64,000 nucleotides of DNA from JAWXBT01 sp964523015 (GTDB lineage Bacteria > Bdellovibrionota_C > UBA2361 > J135): contig CAZFXN010000006.1 in NCBI GenBank assembly GCA_964523015.1, positions 10,118 through 74,117 on the forward strand, in the 5' to 3' direction. Below, piece by piece: positions 53,553-63,724 of this stretch. Within the stretch, counting starts at the first letter, position 1. Each line of letters opens with the position of its first letter. Under the pieces are notes generated by a model. The model was not told where the DNA came from and did no database searches. It saw only the letters and a list, made by a program, of their open reading frames with translations. The position numbers were made by a program, and so were the translations under genes.

Positions 53553-54557
53553 ATGAAAGTTATCGGATATGCAACAACCTCTCCAGGAAAAAGACTTGAG
53601 CCATTTTCATATGAACTAGGTAAGCTAAGTTCACATGAAGTTCGTATTCAAATTTCTCACTGTGGAATATGTCACAGCGATGTTCACCTTATAGATAATG
53701 ATTGGCAGATCAGTAAATATCCCTTAGTCCCTGGACATGAAGTAATAGGTATTGTTTCTGAGATGGGAACAGAGGTTTCCACCCTAAGAATAGGTGATCG
53801 TGTTGGAGTAGGATGGCAATGTGGTAGCTGTTTAGAGTGTGAATACTGCGTTAAGGGGGACGAGAATCTATGTCAAGACAGTAGCTCAACCTGTGTTGGT
53901 CGCTATGGTGGATTCTCAGAGATGCTGCAAACAGATAGCCGTTTTGCATTTAAAATTCCTGATGGACTTGAGTCTGATTCAGCAGCTCCTCTATTATGTG
54001 GTGGAATTACTGTTTATTCCCCACTTCGACATTTTGGTGTTTTACCAGGAATGCATGTGGGAGTAGTCGGTATTGGTGGTCTTGGTCATTTAGCGGTTCA
54101 ATTTGCCCGAAATTTTGGTTGTCGAGTGACAGCTTTTTCTACTACGAAAAGTAAAGAGGAAGAGGCATTGGCACTAGGTGCTCATGCATTTATTCCAAGT
54201 AATGATCTTGATGAGCTTGCTCATGCTGCCTATACGTTAGACTTTATTTTAGTCACGGCGAATGCAACTCTTGACTGGGAATCTTATGTTCGTGCTTTAA
54301 AGCCTAATGGAAAACTCTGCTTTGTTGGGGCAGCACCAGATAATCTAACAGTCAGCATCATGGAGCTTTTATCAAAGCGAAAATCAATCTGTGGGAGTCC
54401 AATTGGCGGAAGGCATACAATTAGAGAGATGCTCTCTTTTGCGGCGAATAACGATATTTATGCAAAAACTGAAGTTTTACCAATGAGTGAAGTAAACACG
54501 GCCCTTGATAAAGTTCGGGCAAATAAGGCTCGATATCGCATGGTTCTCAAAAATTAG
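53553..54557 (+). CDS. Zinc-dependent NAD(P) alcohol dehydrogenase
   Basis: A 334-residue medium-chain dehydrogenase of the cinnamyl-alcohol/YahK type. Catalytic zinc ligands are C37 and H62 (CGICHSDVH, GHEV). The structural zinc site follows in CGSCLECEYCVKGDENLC. The cofactor loop is GIGGLGHLAVQFA. It probably reduces aldehydes. It is alone on the plus strand after an AT-rich 270-base leader shared with the divergent fcl. Confidence 0.9.
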   Translation: MKVIGYATTSPGKRLEPFSYELGKLSSHEVRIQISHCGICHSDVHLIDNDWQISKYPLVPGHEVIGIVSEMGTEVSTLRIGDRVGVGWQCGSCLECEYCVKGDENLCQDSSSTCVGRYGGFSEMLQTDSRFAFKIPDGLESDSAAPLLCGGITVYSPLRHFGVLPGMHVGVVGIGGLGHLAVQFARNFGCRVTAFSTTKSKEEEALALGAHAFIPSNDLDELAHAAYTLDFILVTANATLDWESYVRALKPNGKLCFVGAAPDNLTVSIMELLSKRKSICGSPIGGRHTIREMLSFAANNDIYAKTEVLPMSEVNTALDKVRANKARYRMVLKN

Positions 54558-54639
54558 TAAACCTGCTATAACGCTTCTCCACTTACCTCTTAACTACTCG
54601 TTAAGATCGTAGGTTTGCGTGTAATTTGAAGTAGTAATT

Positions 54640-56253
54640 ATGAATGACTCTGTAAATATATCCTCAATGATTGCCGCTGAAACTGCTCAGCGCAGAACAT
54701 TTGCGATCATTAGTCATCCTGATGCTGGTAAAACTACACTTACTGAAAAGCTTCTTTTGTATGCCGGTATGATTCATACCGCCGGAATGGTCCGAGGCAG
54801 AAAAAATGCTCGTCAAGTAAGCTCTGATTGGATGAGCATGGAGAGAGAGCGAGGAATATCTATTACAGCTTCTGCGATGCAATTTAGATATAAAGATGTG
54901 GTCATTAACGTCCTTGATACTCCAGGTCATCAAGATTTCTCTGAAGACACTTATCGAACCCTTACTGCTGCTGATAGTGCAGTCATGGTGATTGATGCGG
55001 CAAAGGGTGTTGAAACTCAAACAAGGAAATTGTTTGCAGTTTGTCGGCTTCGAAACACCCCTATCCTTACCTTTGTAAATAAGATGGATATGCCAGGTAG
55101 AGATCCTTTTGATCTTATGTCTGAGGTAGAAAGCGTCCTTGGTATACAATCCTCCCCTGTTAATTGGCCGATCGGATCGGGCCGAGATTTTGTAGGAATA
55201 GTTAATATTCTAGATGGTGATTTAACCTTATTTAAAGAAACTGATGGTGGCTCTCATCGAGCAGCAATTGAGAGAGTGACTCTTGAAGAAGCCAAAAAAA
55301 GAGGAATCCTCTCTACAGAGCGAATTACCCAGTTAGAATACGAGCTCTCTCTTTTAAAAGAAGCAGGCACTCCGTTTAGTAAAGAGAGATTTTTAGCTGG
55401 TGAGATCACCCCTGTATTTTTTGGATCTGCTCTAACAAATTTTGGAGTTGAACCTTTCTTTGACAAGTTTGCTGAATTTGCTCCATGCCCTGGTCCTAGA
55501 TTAGCAGATCTTGAGGACGGTAGTGGAGAGATTCTAATAGATCCGGTGAAGAATAAATTCTCAGCTTATGTTTTTAAAATTCAAGCCAATATGGATCCGC
55601 GCCATAGAGATAGTATGGCCTTTTTACGGGTCTGTTCCGGACAATTTGAACGCGACTTAGTAATTAAACACCACCGTTTAAATAAAGAGCTTCGATTATC
55701 AAGATCACACAGTATGTTTGGTGGGGAGCGAAGCACAGTCGACGCAGCGTACCCCGGAGATATTGTAGGTGTAGTAAATCCAGGTGTGTTTACAATTGGT
55801 GACTGTGTTTCCCTAGAAGGCGGATTTAATTTTAAACCGATGCCAAAATTCTCTCCTGAGGTAATCGCCCGAATTCGACCGAGCGATGTTTTAAAAAAGA
55901 AAGCTTTTGATAAAGGTCTTTTACAACTTGGTAGCGAGGGAGCAGTACTTATGCTGCAACCAAGAGGTCATGTTAGCAGTGAATGTCTTGTAGCTGCAGT
56001 CGGACGACTCCAATTTGAAGTACTCCAACATCGATTAAGAGAGGAATACAAAGTTGAAACGAAACTAGAAGTTCTCTCTTATCAACATGGAGCCTGGCTC
56101 TTTGGTGATCCAGATCGATTTAAACCTCCATCAACCTCAATGTTGGCTACCGATCCTGCTGGTCGTACAATCTTGCTGTACGAAAATGAGTGGGAAAAAA
56201 GATACGCCCTAGAAAACAATCCTGGGTATGAGCTAAAAGATTTTATTGAGTAA
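54640..56253 (+). CDS. prfC: Peptide chain release factor 3
   Basis: A 537-residue translational GTPase that recycles RF1/RF2 after termination. The P-loop is SHPDAGKTTLTEK (from residue 25). The switch II DTPGHQDFSEDTYRTL and the NKMD (FVNKMDMPGRDP) motifs follow, then beta-barrel domains II and III. The SHPDAGKTT and QDFSEDT variants separate RF3 from EF-G. It is convergent with the HerA-like gene, 3 bases apart. Confidence 0.96.
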   Translation: MNDSVNISSMIAAETAQRRTFAIISHPDAGKTTLTEKLLLYAGMIHTAGMVRGRKNARQVSSDWMSMERERGISITASAMQFRYKDVVINVLDTPGHQDFSEDTYRTLTAADSAVMVIDAAKGVETQTRKLFAVCRLRNTPILTFVNKMDMPGRDPFDLMSEVESVLGIQSSPVNWPIGSGRDFVGIVNILDGDLTLFKETDGGSHRAAIERVTLEEAKKRGILSTERITQLEYELSLLKEAGTPFSKERFLAGEITPVFFGSALTNFGVEPFFDKFAEFAPCPGPRLADLEDGSGEILIDPVKNKFSAYVFKIQANMDPRHRDSMAFLRVCSGQFERDLVIKHHRLNKELRLSRSHSMFGGERSTVDAAYPGDIVGVVNPGVFTIGDCVSLEGGFNFKPMPKFSPEVIARIRPSDVLKKKAFDKGLLQLGSEGAVLMLQPRGHVSSECLVAAVGRLQFEVLQHRLREEYKVETKLEVLSYQHGAWLFGDPDRFKPPSTSMLATDPAGRTILLYENEWEKRYALENNPGYELKDFIE

Positions 56254-56256
56254 ACA

Positions 56257-57756
56257 TTACCAACTTTTCCTCTTACTAGATCCGCCCATAATAGATCCCA
56301 TAATACCTCTAATAATCTGTCGTCCAACCTGAGATCCAATTGCTCTAGCTGCGCTAGTAATAAGGGCTTGTAGTGGGCTTTGAGCTTTTCTGCCTGGTTT
56401 TGAATCTGTAGTAGCTTTGGTATCTTTATGACCACCACCAACATCACTTAAAGATTCCTTTAAAGCATTCTCTCTCTTTTTTAATTTTTCATAAGCTGAT
56501 TCGCGATCAACTAATTCCTCATAATGTCCAAAAAGGGTAGAGATTTTGATAAGTTCGGCTCTTTCATTTATGGTAAGAGTTCCTAATCTACTTCTTGGCG
56601 GGGCCATAAGTGTCCACTCAACAAAATTAGGTGCGCCTTTTAAGTCTAGTGTGGAGACTAACGCCTCACCAACACCTAATTCAGATATTGCTTTTGCAAT
56701 GTCTATCGATCCATCACTTCTAAATGTTTCTGCTGCCGCTTTAATTGCTTTTTCATCCCGAGCACTAAAGGCTCTTAGAGCATGCTGGATTCTATTTCCT
56801 AACTGACCTAGTACAGAATCAGGAATATCAGTTGGGCTCTGAGTTACAAAATATATCCCCACGCCCTTAGATCTGACTAACCGTACAACAAGCTCAATTT
56901 TCTCTATAAGGGCACTCGGTGCATTATCAAATAAAAGATGAGCTTCATCAAAAAAGAAGACAAATTTAGGTTTTTCTAAATCCCCTACTTCTGGCAGATG
57001 TTCATAAATCTCAGAAAGCAACCAAAGAAGTAGAGTTGAGTAAACTTTAGGTTGCTGCATTAATCTTGAAGCAGCAAGGATATTTATTGCACCTAAACCC
57101 CGACTGTCTGTTTGAATTAGATCGTTAATATCGAGCATCGGCTCGCCAAAAAACTGATCCCCTCCCTGCTCTGATAAAACTAAAATCCCCCGCTGAATCG
57201 CACCAATACTTGCTAAGGAGATGTTTCCATAAGAGCTAGTATATTCCTTAGCACTCTCCCCTACATGTTGAACTACCGCGTGGAGATCTTTTAGATCGAT
57301 TAATAAAAGCCCATTGTCATCGGCAATTTTAAATACAAGGGTTAATACACCAGATTGAGTATCATTTAGATTTAGTAATCTACTAAATAGTAAAGGACCC
57401 ATATCTGAAACAGTTGCTCTAATCGGATGTCCCTCTTTACCAAATACATCCCACAGAGTTACTGGAAAATACTCAGATTTATACTCTGCCATATCAACGC
57501 TCTCAGCACGCTCTACTAATTTTTCTCCGGTAGCACCCGGTTGACTTAATGTTGCAAGATCTCCTTTNNNNNNNNNNCCTTTTACGTCAGCCATAAATAT
57601 CGGAACACCAATGGCTGAAAGTCCCTCGGCCAAGACTCTTAATGAAACAGTCTTGCCAGTACCGGTAGCCCCTGCAATAAGCCCATGTCTATTGGTCATT
57701 TCTGGCAATAAAAATACCTGGTCTTTCCCTTTTCCTACTAAAATTGGATCTGACAT
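56257..57756 (-). CDS. HerA-like ATPase, DUF853 (YjgR type)
   Basis: 499 residues as given, including four X residues from an N run. Walker A is GATGTGKT at 29-36. MADVK and KGDLATL flank the gap, and FVFFFDEAHLLFDNAP is Walker B. FVTQSPTDIPDSVLGQLGNRIQHALRAF is a family hallmark. The C-terminus is Gly/Ser/Arg-rich. It is a predicted hexameric DNA translocase of unknown role. Its start overlaps the lpxK end by 19 bases. Confidence 0.9.
   Translation of the reverse strand: MSDPILVGKGKDQVFLLPEMTNRHGLIAGATGTGKTVSLRVLAEGLSAIGVPIFMADVKXXXXKGDLATLSQPGATGEKLVERAESVDMAEYKSEYFPVTLWDVFGKEGHPIRATVSDMGPLLFSRLLNLNDTQSGVLTLVFKIADDNGLLLIDLKDLHAVVQHVGESAKEYTSSYGNISLASIGAIQRGILVLSEQGGDQFFGEPMLDINDLIQTDSRGLGAINILAASRLMQQPKVYSTLLLWLLSEIYEHLPEVGDLEKPKFVFFFDEAHLLFDNAPSALIEKIELVVRLVRSKGVGIYFVTQSPTDIPDSVLGQLGNRIQHALRAFSARDEKAIKAAAETFRSDGSIDIAKAISELGVGEALVSTLDLKGAPNFVEWTLMAPPRSRLGTLTINERAELIKISTLFGHYEELVDRESAYEKLKKRENALKESLSDVGGGHKDTKATTDSKPGRKAQSPLQALITSAARAIGSQVGRQIIRGIMGSIMGGSSKRKSW
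57568..57577. other. Ten-N scaffold gap inside the HerA-like gene
   Basis: Both sides end in the same five bases (CCTTT). Collapsing this overlap and removing the N gives DVKGDL, exactly the family motif, with the frame preserved (10 + 5 bases = 5 codons). The gap is therefore most likely a false spacer with nothing missing. Confidence 0.85.
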
Positions 57757-58808
57757 CTCTTTCCTATTAACTTAAAAAATTCATCACTATTTCTTAGTTC
57801 GGCTTTGATCTTAAGAATATACAAAGATTTTAAATGGTTTTTCATTAAATTAAAAAAATCATCTCCTAATTTAACTGCATCCTTTTCAGTACAGACTATA
57901 GGGTAATTCGCTTCTTTAAAAATTTTAGTCATCTCAGCTATCGAGAACTCATAATGATCAGAGAAGGAATAACTTTTTACCACATTAAAATTAAGATTCT
58001 TAAGTGAATCTAAAAAATTCTGAGGTTTAGCAAGTGCGGAAAAAGCGACTATGCGACCTGGAGGGAGCAGCTCTGATGATAAAGCATTAAAGACCCCTAG
58101 AAATTTAATCTCATAGTAAAACGGCAAAGCTGAAACATTTAAAAATTGAGTGACTCTATGCGCTCGCTCCTCTCCTGCCTTAGGATCTGAACCTAAGGAA
58201 AAGATAATTGCACCGGCCCTCTTAATGCCTCTCCTTAAATTCTCTCTTAACTTACCACATGGAAGTAATTGGCCTTTAATTACATCTTTAACTGCCTTAT
58301 CAGAGGCTACATCAAAGCAGGCAATATCGAAATCTCTGCCTAGCCGTCTATGCTGGAACCCATCATCTAGGATGATCACATCCCCTAGATCTCTCTGTTC
58401 AATAAACTTAGCTCCCTTGACCCTATCTTTAGCAACAATAACAGTATGTCCTAACTTAGACATTAACTTTGGCTCATCTCCTACATCCGTAGCTGAGTCA
58501 AAGAAAGAAACTATGCTTGGCCCGATTGTTGCGCCCTTATACCCTCGTGACAAGATAACTGGATGTAATGCGCGTTTTTTAAGCTCTTCTGAGAGATAGA
58601 TACATACTGGAGTTTTTCCATTCCCTCCAACAGTAATATTTCCAACACTAATGACAGGCAGATTAGATTTATAGATTGAAAGGATTTTATAATCGTAAAG
58701 TTTATTACGGATAAACGTAGATAAACCATAGATAATGGAGAGCGGGTAAAGTACCACTTTACCTAACTCTAAAATAACTGACCTCTCTGTTAAATCTTTC
58801 ATTCTCAT
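57738..58808 (-). CDS. lpxK: Tetraacyldisaccharide 4'-kinase LpxK
   Basis: A 356-residue inner-membrane kinase that phosphorylates the lipid A precursor at 4'. A membrane-proximal helix at ~15-35 precedes the P-loop GGNGKT at 61-66 (VGNITVGGNGKTP). VILSRGYKG, VGDEPKLM and DVIILDDGFQHRRL are characteristic. Length matches the family. It starts 12 bases after waaA and overlaps the HerA-like gene. Confidence 0.94.
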   Translation of the reverse strand: MRMKDLTERSVILELGKVVLYPLSIIYGLSTFIRNKLYDYKILSIYKSNLPVISVGNITVGGNGKTPVCIYLSEELKKRALHPVILSRGYKGATIGPSIVSFFDSATDVGDEPKLMSKLGHTVIVAKDRVKGAKFIEQRDLGDVIILDDGFQHRRLGRDFDIACFDVASDKAVKDVIKGQLLPCGKLRENLRRGIKRAGAIIFSLGSDPKAGEERAHRVTQFLNVSALPFYYEIKFLGVFNALSSELLPPGRIVAFSALAKPQNFLDSLKNLNFNVVKSYSFSDHYEFSIAEMTKIFKEANYPIVCTEKDAVKLGDDFFNLMKNHLKSLYILKIKAELRNSDEFFKLIGKRCQIQF

Positions 58809-58820
58809 TTAAAGAAACTT

Positions 58821-60098
58821 TTAATCTAAAAATGACCCAATTTCAGAAAATACTTTTTCCTTTGCTCCCTTTAAATTATTCCAAGCAAGCTTAGATTGAA
58901 GACCAACTTTCTGATAAAGATCTGGATTAAGAGAAAGTTTTTCAAGTAGTCGAAAGGCTTCCTCCTCTGTATTAACTGTTAGAATACCACCTACTTTTTT
59001 AAGTTCCTGTACTACTTCTAAAACATTATATACAGAGGATCCCATTACTATGGCTACGCCATATGGGGCTGCCTCTAACGGATTGTGTCCACCAAAGCTT
59101 TCAATACTTCCCCCTATAAATCCGACTGTTGTAAAGGAATATACCTTTTCTAATTCACCAAGGGTATCTAGTAAAACTATATCATTAGTTGATGGCTTGT
59201 CGTTTTTAATTTCATTCCAACAATCTGCTATTAGATAGTGCTTTTCCAAAGCCTCTTTAAAGAATGAAAATTTCTCTGCATGTCTAGGCGCTACTACAAT
59301 TCCAATCTCTTTTAAAGAATTATTCTCTTTAGCTCGCTTGATTGCAGAGAACCATACCTTCTCCTCTCCTACGCGAAGAGAGCCCAGAGTTAATATATAT
59401 TTTTTGTCTAAAAAGAATTTATTTTTATACTCTTGAGCGTTCTCTGTATCTTTAATAGATGGTTCTATATCGTATTTAGTATTTCCAGTTAGTACCAATC
59501 TATTATCACTGCTATTATCACTAACGCCGAGTTTCTTATATCTACCAAATGAGATTGCATCAGAAACTAATATCTTCTCGTAACTTTTTAATAATGGGGA
59601 AAAGAAAAACTTTAAAGCGCGATACAATCTCCATGAGCCATCTGAGATACGAGCATTAACTACAACAATTGGGACACCTTTCTGCTTTAAATACCAAACT
59701 AGGCCAGGCCAGATCTCTGTTTCAGTAATGATGGCTAACTTAATTTTAGCTTTACCAAAAGCTAAGTGATAAAGCGGTTCCCAATCAAATGGCAAAAGGT
59801 ACGCGGCTGTTCCTTTCTTTAAAATTAAATCCTGTCCTGTAGTTGTAGTAGTTGTGACAATAATATTTGTTTTACTATTTTGCTCGAAAGATTCTAATAT
59901 TGGAAAAAGCCCCCGAGCCTCTCCCATTGATGCGCCATGTAATAAAATTAAAGGCTGATCAGATTTCAGTTTCCAAAATCCTAATCTTTCTATAATTCCC
60001 TTTCTCCCTCTTGGAACAATAAGAAATAGAATACTAATGAAAGGAAGTAATAAGAGAAGTAAGATAAAATATAAAATTCTAAGCATGTAAAAACTCAT
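58821..60098 (-). CDS. waaA: 3-deoxy-D-manno-octulosonic acid transferase WaaA
   Basis: A 425-residue Kdo transferase that adds Kdo to lipid IVA. An N-terminal membrane anchor (residues 5-28) precedes a GT-B fold. The catalytic Glu is probably E60 in LHGASMGEARGL. ITETEIWPGLVWYLK and FIGGSIESFGGHNPLEAA are family hallmarks. It overlaps the DUF374 gene by 20 bases upstream and nearly touches lpxK. Confidence 0.94.
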   Translation of the reverse strand: MSFYMLRILYFILLLLLLPFISILFLIVPRGRKGIIERLGFWKLKSDQPLILLHGASMGEARGLFPILESFEQNSKTNIIVTTTTTTGQDLILKKGTAAYLLPFDWEPLYHLAFGKAKIKLAIITETEIWPGLVWYLKQKGVPIVVVNARISDGSWRLYRALKFFFSPLLKSYEKILVSDAISFGRYKKLGVSDNSSDNRLVLTGNTKYDIEPSIKDTENAQEYKNKFFLDKKYILTLGSLRVGEEKVWFSAIKRAKENNSLKEIGIVVAPRHAEKFSFFKEALEKHYLIADCWNEIKNDKPSTNDIVLLDTLGELEKVYSFTTVGFIGGSIESFGGHNPLEAAPYGVAIVMGSSVYNVLEVVQELKKVGGILTVNTEEEAFRLLEKLSLNPDLYQKVGLQSKLAWNNLKGAKEKVFSEIGSFLD

Positions 60099-60756
60099 CT
60101 GCTTTTTCTCCGATTGTATTCAATCGCTGATCCAATTCTCTACCGTATTCAACTAATTGAGCTTCATTAAGATCTCTAGGTACAGTTAAAGGTTCTCCAA
60201 CCACAAAGACACCTTTAGAGAACGGTTTTGGTAAGATCATTCCATCCCAACTTCCAAATTTCCAAAATCTGCTAGCTGAATATGAGAGTGGGCAAATCGG
60301 AACTCCGGTAGCTTGAGATAATCTAAGTACCCCTATCTTAGATTGATGAATCGGTCCCTTTGGTCCATCCGGGGTTATCCCTATAATGTGGCCTTTTTTA
60401 AGCTCAGCTAACATTTTTTTCATTGAGGTTCGACCTCCCCGTGTTGATGAGCCAGGGATAGATTGAAGACCGATTAGGCTAATTGCATGAGCAATAACGC
60501 GCCCATCAGAGTGTTCACTAATAAGCACATGAAATGGAATTCTACCTTGACGGGTAGCGAAAAAATAATGCGGCGCAACCATTAATTGCTTACCATGCCA
60601 GAAAGCTAAAATTTTTACCGGCTGATCAAACACTGTAAGATCTAGCGGCGCAAACCTTAACTCAGTCCAACGCATCGAACGGTATATCAGCAGTAAAATT
60701 ACAGTAATTAAAGGCCCAACTATGAGTACCTTTAGTTTAGTTAATAGCGGTTTCAT
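60079..60756 (-). CDS. DUF374 lysophospholipid acyltransferase-family protein
   Basis: 225 residues. An N-terminal hydrophobic segment (10-25) precedes FWHGKQLMVAPHYF and the conserved GITPDGPKGPIHQSKIGVLRLSQ, both typical of DUF374, a branch of the LPLAT superfamily. It sits between lpxB-msbA and waaA and overlaps both by 20 bases. That position suggests a late lipid A acylation step, as proposed for deltaproteobacterial lipid A operons. The acyl acceptor is inferred. Confidence 0.83.
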   Translation of the reverse strand: MKPLLTKLKVLIVGPLITVILLLIYRSMRWTELRFAPLDLTVFDQPVKILAFWHGKQLMVAPHYFFATRQGRIPFHVLISEHSDGRVIAHAISLIGLQSIPGSSTRGGRTSMKKMLAELKKGHIIGITPDGPKGPIHQSKIGVLRLSQATGVPICPLSYSASRFWKFGSWDGMILPKPFSKGVFVVGEPLTVPRDLNEAQLVEYGRELDQRLNTIGEKADEFLHA

Positions 60757-63724
60757 CAGTTGAAAGATCCCTTTCTAATGAGCCACTAAACTGCAAGGCA
60801 TAAAGCTTTTGATATTCGCCATTCTTTTTTAAAAGTTCGGTGTGAGTGCCCCGTTCAATAATTTTCCCATCCTTCATTACTAGTACTCGATCAACATTTT
60901 GAATTGTTGATAACCGATGAGCAATAATTATACAGGTGCGATTCTTTTGGAGTTCATCTAATGCGCGTTGAACCTCTCTCTCAGATTTATTATCTAAAGA
61001 AGCTGTTGCCTCATCTAAGATCAAAATTGGTGCATCTTTAAGGATAGCTCTGGCGATAGAGATCCTCTGTCTCTCTCCGCCAGAAAGGGAATATCCTCCT
61101 TCTCCGACAATTGTTTCAAATCCATCTTTTAACTTTGCAATAAAATCATAGGCATAAGCAGCCTTAGCCGCAGCTTCTACTTCATCTCTTGAGGCTGTAA
61201 GCTTTCCGTATGCAATATTATTGTAAATAGAATCGTTAAAAAGAAAGGTGTGCTGGCTTACTAGAGCAATTCTATTTCGCAATTCTTCAAATTTAACCTG
61301 CTTAACATTTACCCCACCGATCTTAACCATTCCACTTACTGGATCTATAAAACGTGGAACCAGATCGATCAGTGTTGATTTGCCAGCTCCAGAGAGTCCA
61401 ACCAAAGCAATTTTTTTACCCTGTTCTACCTCTAAATTAATATTAGAAAGGACAGGGCGAGAATCTATTCCATAAGAAAAATCTACGTTATCAAATAAAA
61501 TATCATTTGCTTGGCTTAAATTAACTGGATTAACTGGTTCAATAATTGCGGGTTTCGTATCTAAAATTTCAAAAATTCTTTCAGCACCAGACATTCCCTG
61601 CTGAATTGTTGAGCTAATTCGGGTAAGCTTTTTGAATGGATCGTATAAAAGGAACATTGCAACTAAGAATGCAATAAAATCCCCTTGTGTTCTGGTTCCA
61701 CTTATAACTGAAACTCCACCGTAGTAAAGCACTCCAGCAATAGCAAAACTTGCAAGAACCTCATTAACTGGCCCAGTAAAAGCTCTTACCTTTTCTGATT
61801 TTAAAAAGGTTTTAGTTAACTCAGCATTCTTTTTAACAAAACGGGAGATCTCGTAGTCCTCCCTACCAAAGGCTTTTACTACACGCTGTCCAACTATGCT
61901 TTCATGAAGCATTGAGCTAAGTGCTCCAATAGCTTCCTGCCCTGTCTTACTTAGTTTTCGCATCTTTTTGCCAAACTTATAGACAGGAAAAACTCCGACT
62001 GGAAATGCAATTAGAGCAATCAGAGCAAGGGTTGGATCCAAATAAACTGCAGAGATCAGTAACGCAACGATCCGAACTAAATCTCGTAAGACTGCCGAAG
62101 CTGCATCAGTCAATAAAGTTTTTACAAGCACAACATCACTCGTTATTCTGGATAAAAGATTAGCTGAGGAATTGTGCAGGAAAAAATCACTCGATAACCT
62201 AGAGATGTGTCCATTAATCTGATCACGAACATCCCTAACAACACCGTGCCCTACTTTCGACATTAAGTATTGCTGTCCAAAGTCAGCAATGCCTCTAAAC
62301 ACAGTAAAGCCAATAATTGCTAATGGCAGAGCATATAAGAGCGAGAGATTATGCTCCTGAAAAAGTCCATCTAAAACATGTTTAAGTAAAAACGGTAAAA
62401 TGCCATCGGTTGCACCGTATGCAATCATACATAAGAGTGCGGCAAAGAAAGTTGGCTTGTAGGGTTTAACGTAAGATAAAACCCTACGATAAATACCAAT
62501 TGAGGAGCGTTCCGTAGTCATCATGATGGATGCAACGGTAGCACATCTTTCATAAGCGGTCTTGCCCGAAGATTTTGAACCTACCGGATCCCCAGTCTTA
62601 AGTTTATCTCTAATAATCTTAAAATTTGCTCTCATTGTCGATCGGACAGAATCATCATTGGTCACTCTTTGTAGTTCAGTAGATATTCTTTCCGGCGTTA
62701 ATTTCTCTTGTAAAAGCTCTGTTACTGTATGTGGCAATAAAATATTAACTGGGGAATATTCTTTTATTTTGACAAAGAGCTTAACAATCTTTGATGTTAG
62801 TTGAGAAACCTTAAAGAACATTACAAATGGTAATTCAGCAAGCGCTGCTTCAATGTTTGATGTTCCTGATTTAATCAATCCACTGTCAGAGTAAAGAAGG
62901 ATCTCCTGAGATTCAGCCTGTACCGGTTTAATCCAATCCTTATATGGGGCTATCTGCTCTTCGATTTTTAATATCTCAGCATCAGAAAAACCCTGAGCAA
63001 TAGACACCGCTACCTGAATATCTGTTTGTTGTTCTTTTAGTAGCTTTTCCTTTAGTAGCTTTAATCCCTGAAGTGAAACTTCAAGATGTCGCTTAATTTC
63101 ATCAGATCTACTTCCAGGAAAAAGTGCGATTGTTTTATAGCTTGGATTTAGGCCATGTCGCTTTAAAAAAGCTTTTTTGTTGTCATCGTAGTTTTCAATC
63201 TCTTCCCTTTCACTAATTTGATCAGCCCAAGGGTTTCCAACATAGGTAACATTCTTTAATCCACGAGCTTGCAAGAAATCTCTTTCATAAGGATAGATAA
63301 CGCAGGCTTTATCAACATATCGTTTAATCGTATTGATCCTACTTTTACGCCAAGCCCAAACTTTTGGAGGCACAAAATAGAGAACCTTTACTCCATTTTT
63401 TGATGCGAACTTTGCAAGTCTAAGATTAAAATCGCCAAAATCAACTAAGATTAAAAGATGAGGTTTCCACTCTAGGATCGTAGCTTTCATCTTTCGATAT
63501 GCTGAGAGAACCTGTGCGCTCTTACCTTTTAATTCGGTAAAGCCCATGATTCCGCCAACCCGTTCTATATCAGCGATTAGTTGCACACCCTCTCTTTTTA
63601 AGGCGACACCACCCATGCCACAAACAGAGATCTCAGACGTGACTCTTTTAAGAGCTGAGATAACTCCGGCAGCTAAAATGTCACCAGAGGGTTCTCCGGC
63701 ACTAACTAAAATTCGATGCTTCAT
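60737..63724 (-). CDS. lpxB-msbA: LpxB-MsbA fusion: lipid A disaccharide synthase joined to lipid A flippase
   Basis: 995 residues, one uninterrupted frame. Residues ~1-390 are LpxB (LVSAGEPSGDILAAG, FVPPKVWAWRKSRI, LFPGSRSDEIKRH), which makes the lipid A disaccharide. From ~402 on is a full MsbA-type half transporter: six membrane helices, Walker A GLSGAGKS (K782), signature LSGGERQR and Walker B ILILDEATASLD. No stop, frameshift or Shine-Dalgarno lies at the Met pair 401-402. Both halves have normal length, so this looks like a true fusion of genes that are neighbours elsewhere. Confidence 0.9.
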   Translation of the reverse strand: MKHRILVSAGEPSGDILAAGVISALKRVTSEISVCGMGGVALKREGVQLIADIERVGGIMGFTELKGKSAQVLSAYRKMKATILEWKPHLLILVDFGDFNLRLAKFASKNGVKVLYFVPPKVWAWRKSRINTIKRYVDKACVIYPYERDFLQARGLKNVTYVGNPWADQISEREEIENYDDNKKAFLKRHGLNPSYKTIALFPGSRSDEIKRHLEVSLQGLKLLKEKLLKEQQTDIQVAVSIAQGFSDAEILKIEEQIAPYKDWIKPVQAESQEILLYSDSGLIKSGTSNIEAALAELPFVMFFKVSQLTSKIVKLFVKIKEYSPVNILLPHTVTELLQEKLTPERISTELQRVTNDDSVRSTMRANFKIIRDKLKTGDPVGSKSSGKTAYERCATVASIMMTTERSSIGIYRRVLSYVKPYKPTFFAALLCMIAYGATDGILPFLLKHVLDGLFQEHNLSLLYALPLAIIGFTVFRGIADFGQQYLMSKVGHGVVRDVRDQINGHISRLSSDFFLHNSSANLLSRITSDVVLVKTLLTDAASAVLRDLVRIVALLISAVYLDPTLALIALIAFPVGVFPVYKFGKKMRKLSKTGQEAIGALSSMLHESIVGQRVVKAFGREDYEISRFVKKNAELTKTFLKSEKVRAFTGPVNEVLASFAIAGVLYYGGVSVISGTRTQGDFIAFLVAMFLLYDPFKKLTRISSTIQQGMSGAERIFEILDTKPAIIEPVNPVNLSQANDILFDNVDFSYGIDSRPVLSNINLEVEQGKKIALVGLSGAGKSTLIDLVPRFIDPVSGMVKIGGVNVKQVKFEELRNRIALVSQHTFLFNDSIYNNIAYGKLTASRDEVEAAAKAAYAYDFIAKLKDGFETIVGEGGYSLSGGERQRISIARAILKDAPILILDEATASLDNKSEREVQRALDELQKNRTCIIIAHRLSTIQNVDRVLVMKDGKIIERGTHTELLKKNGEYQKLYALQFSGSLERDLSTDETAIN

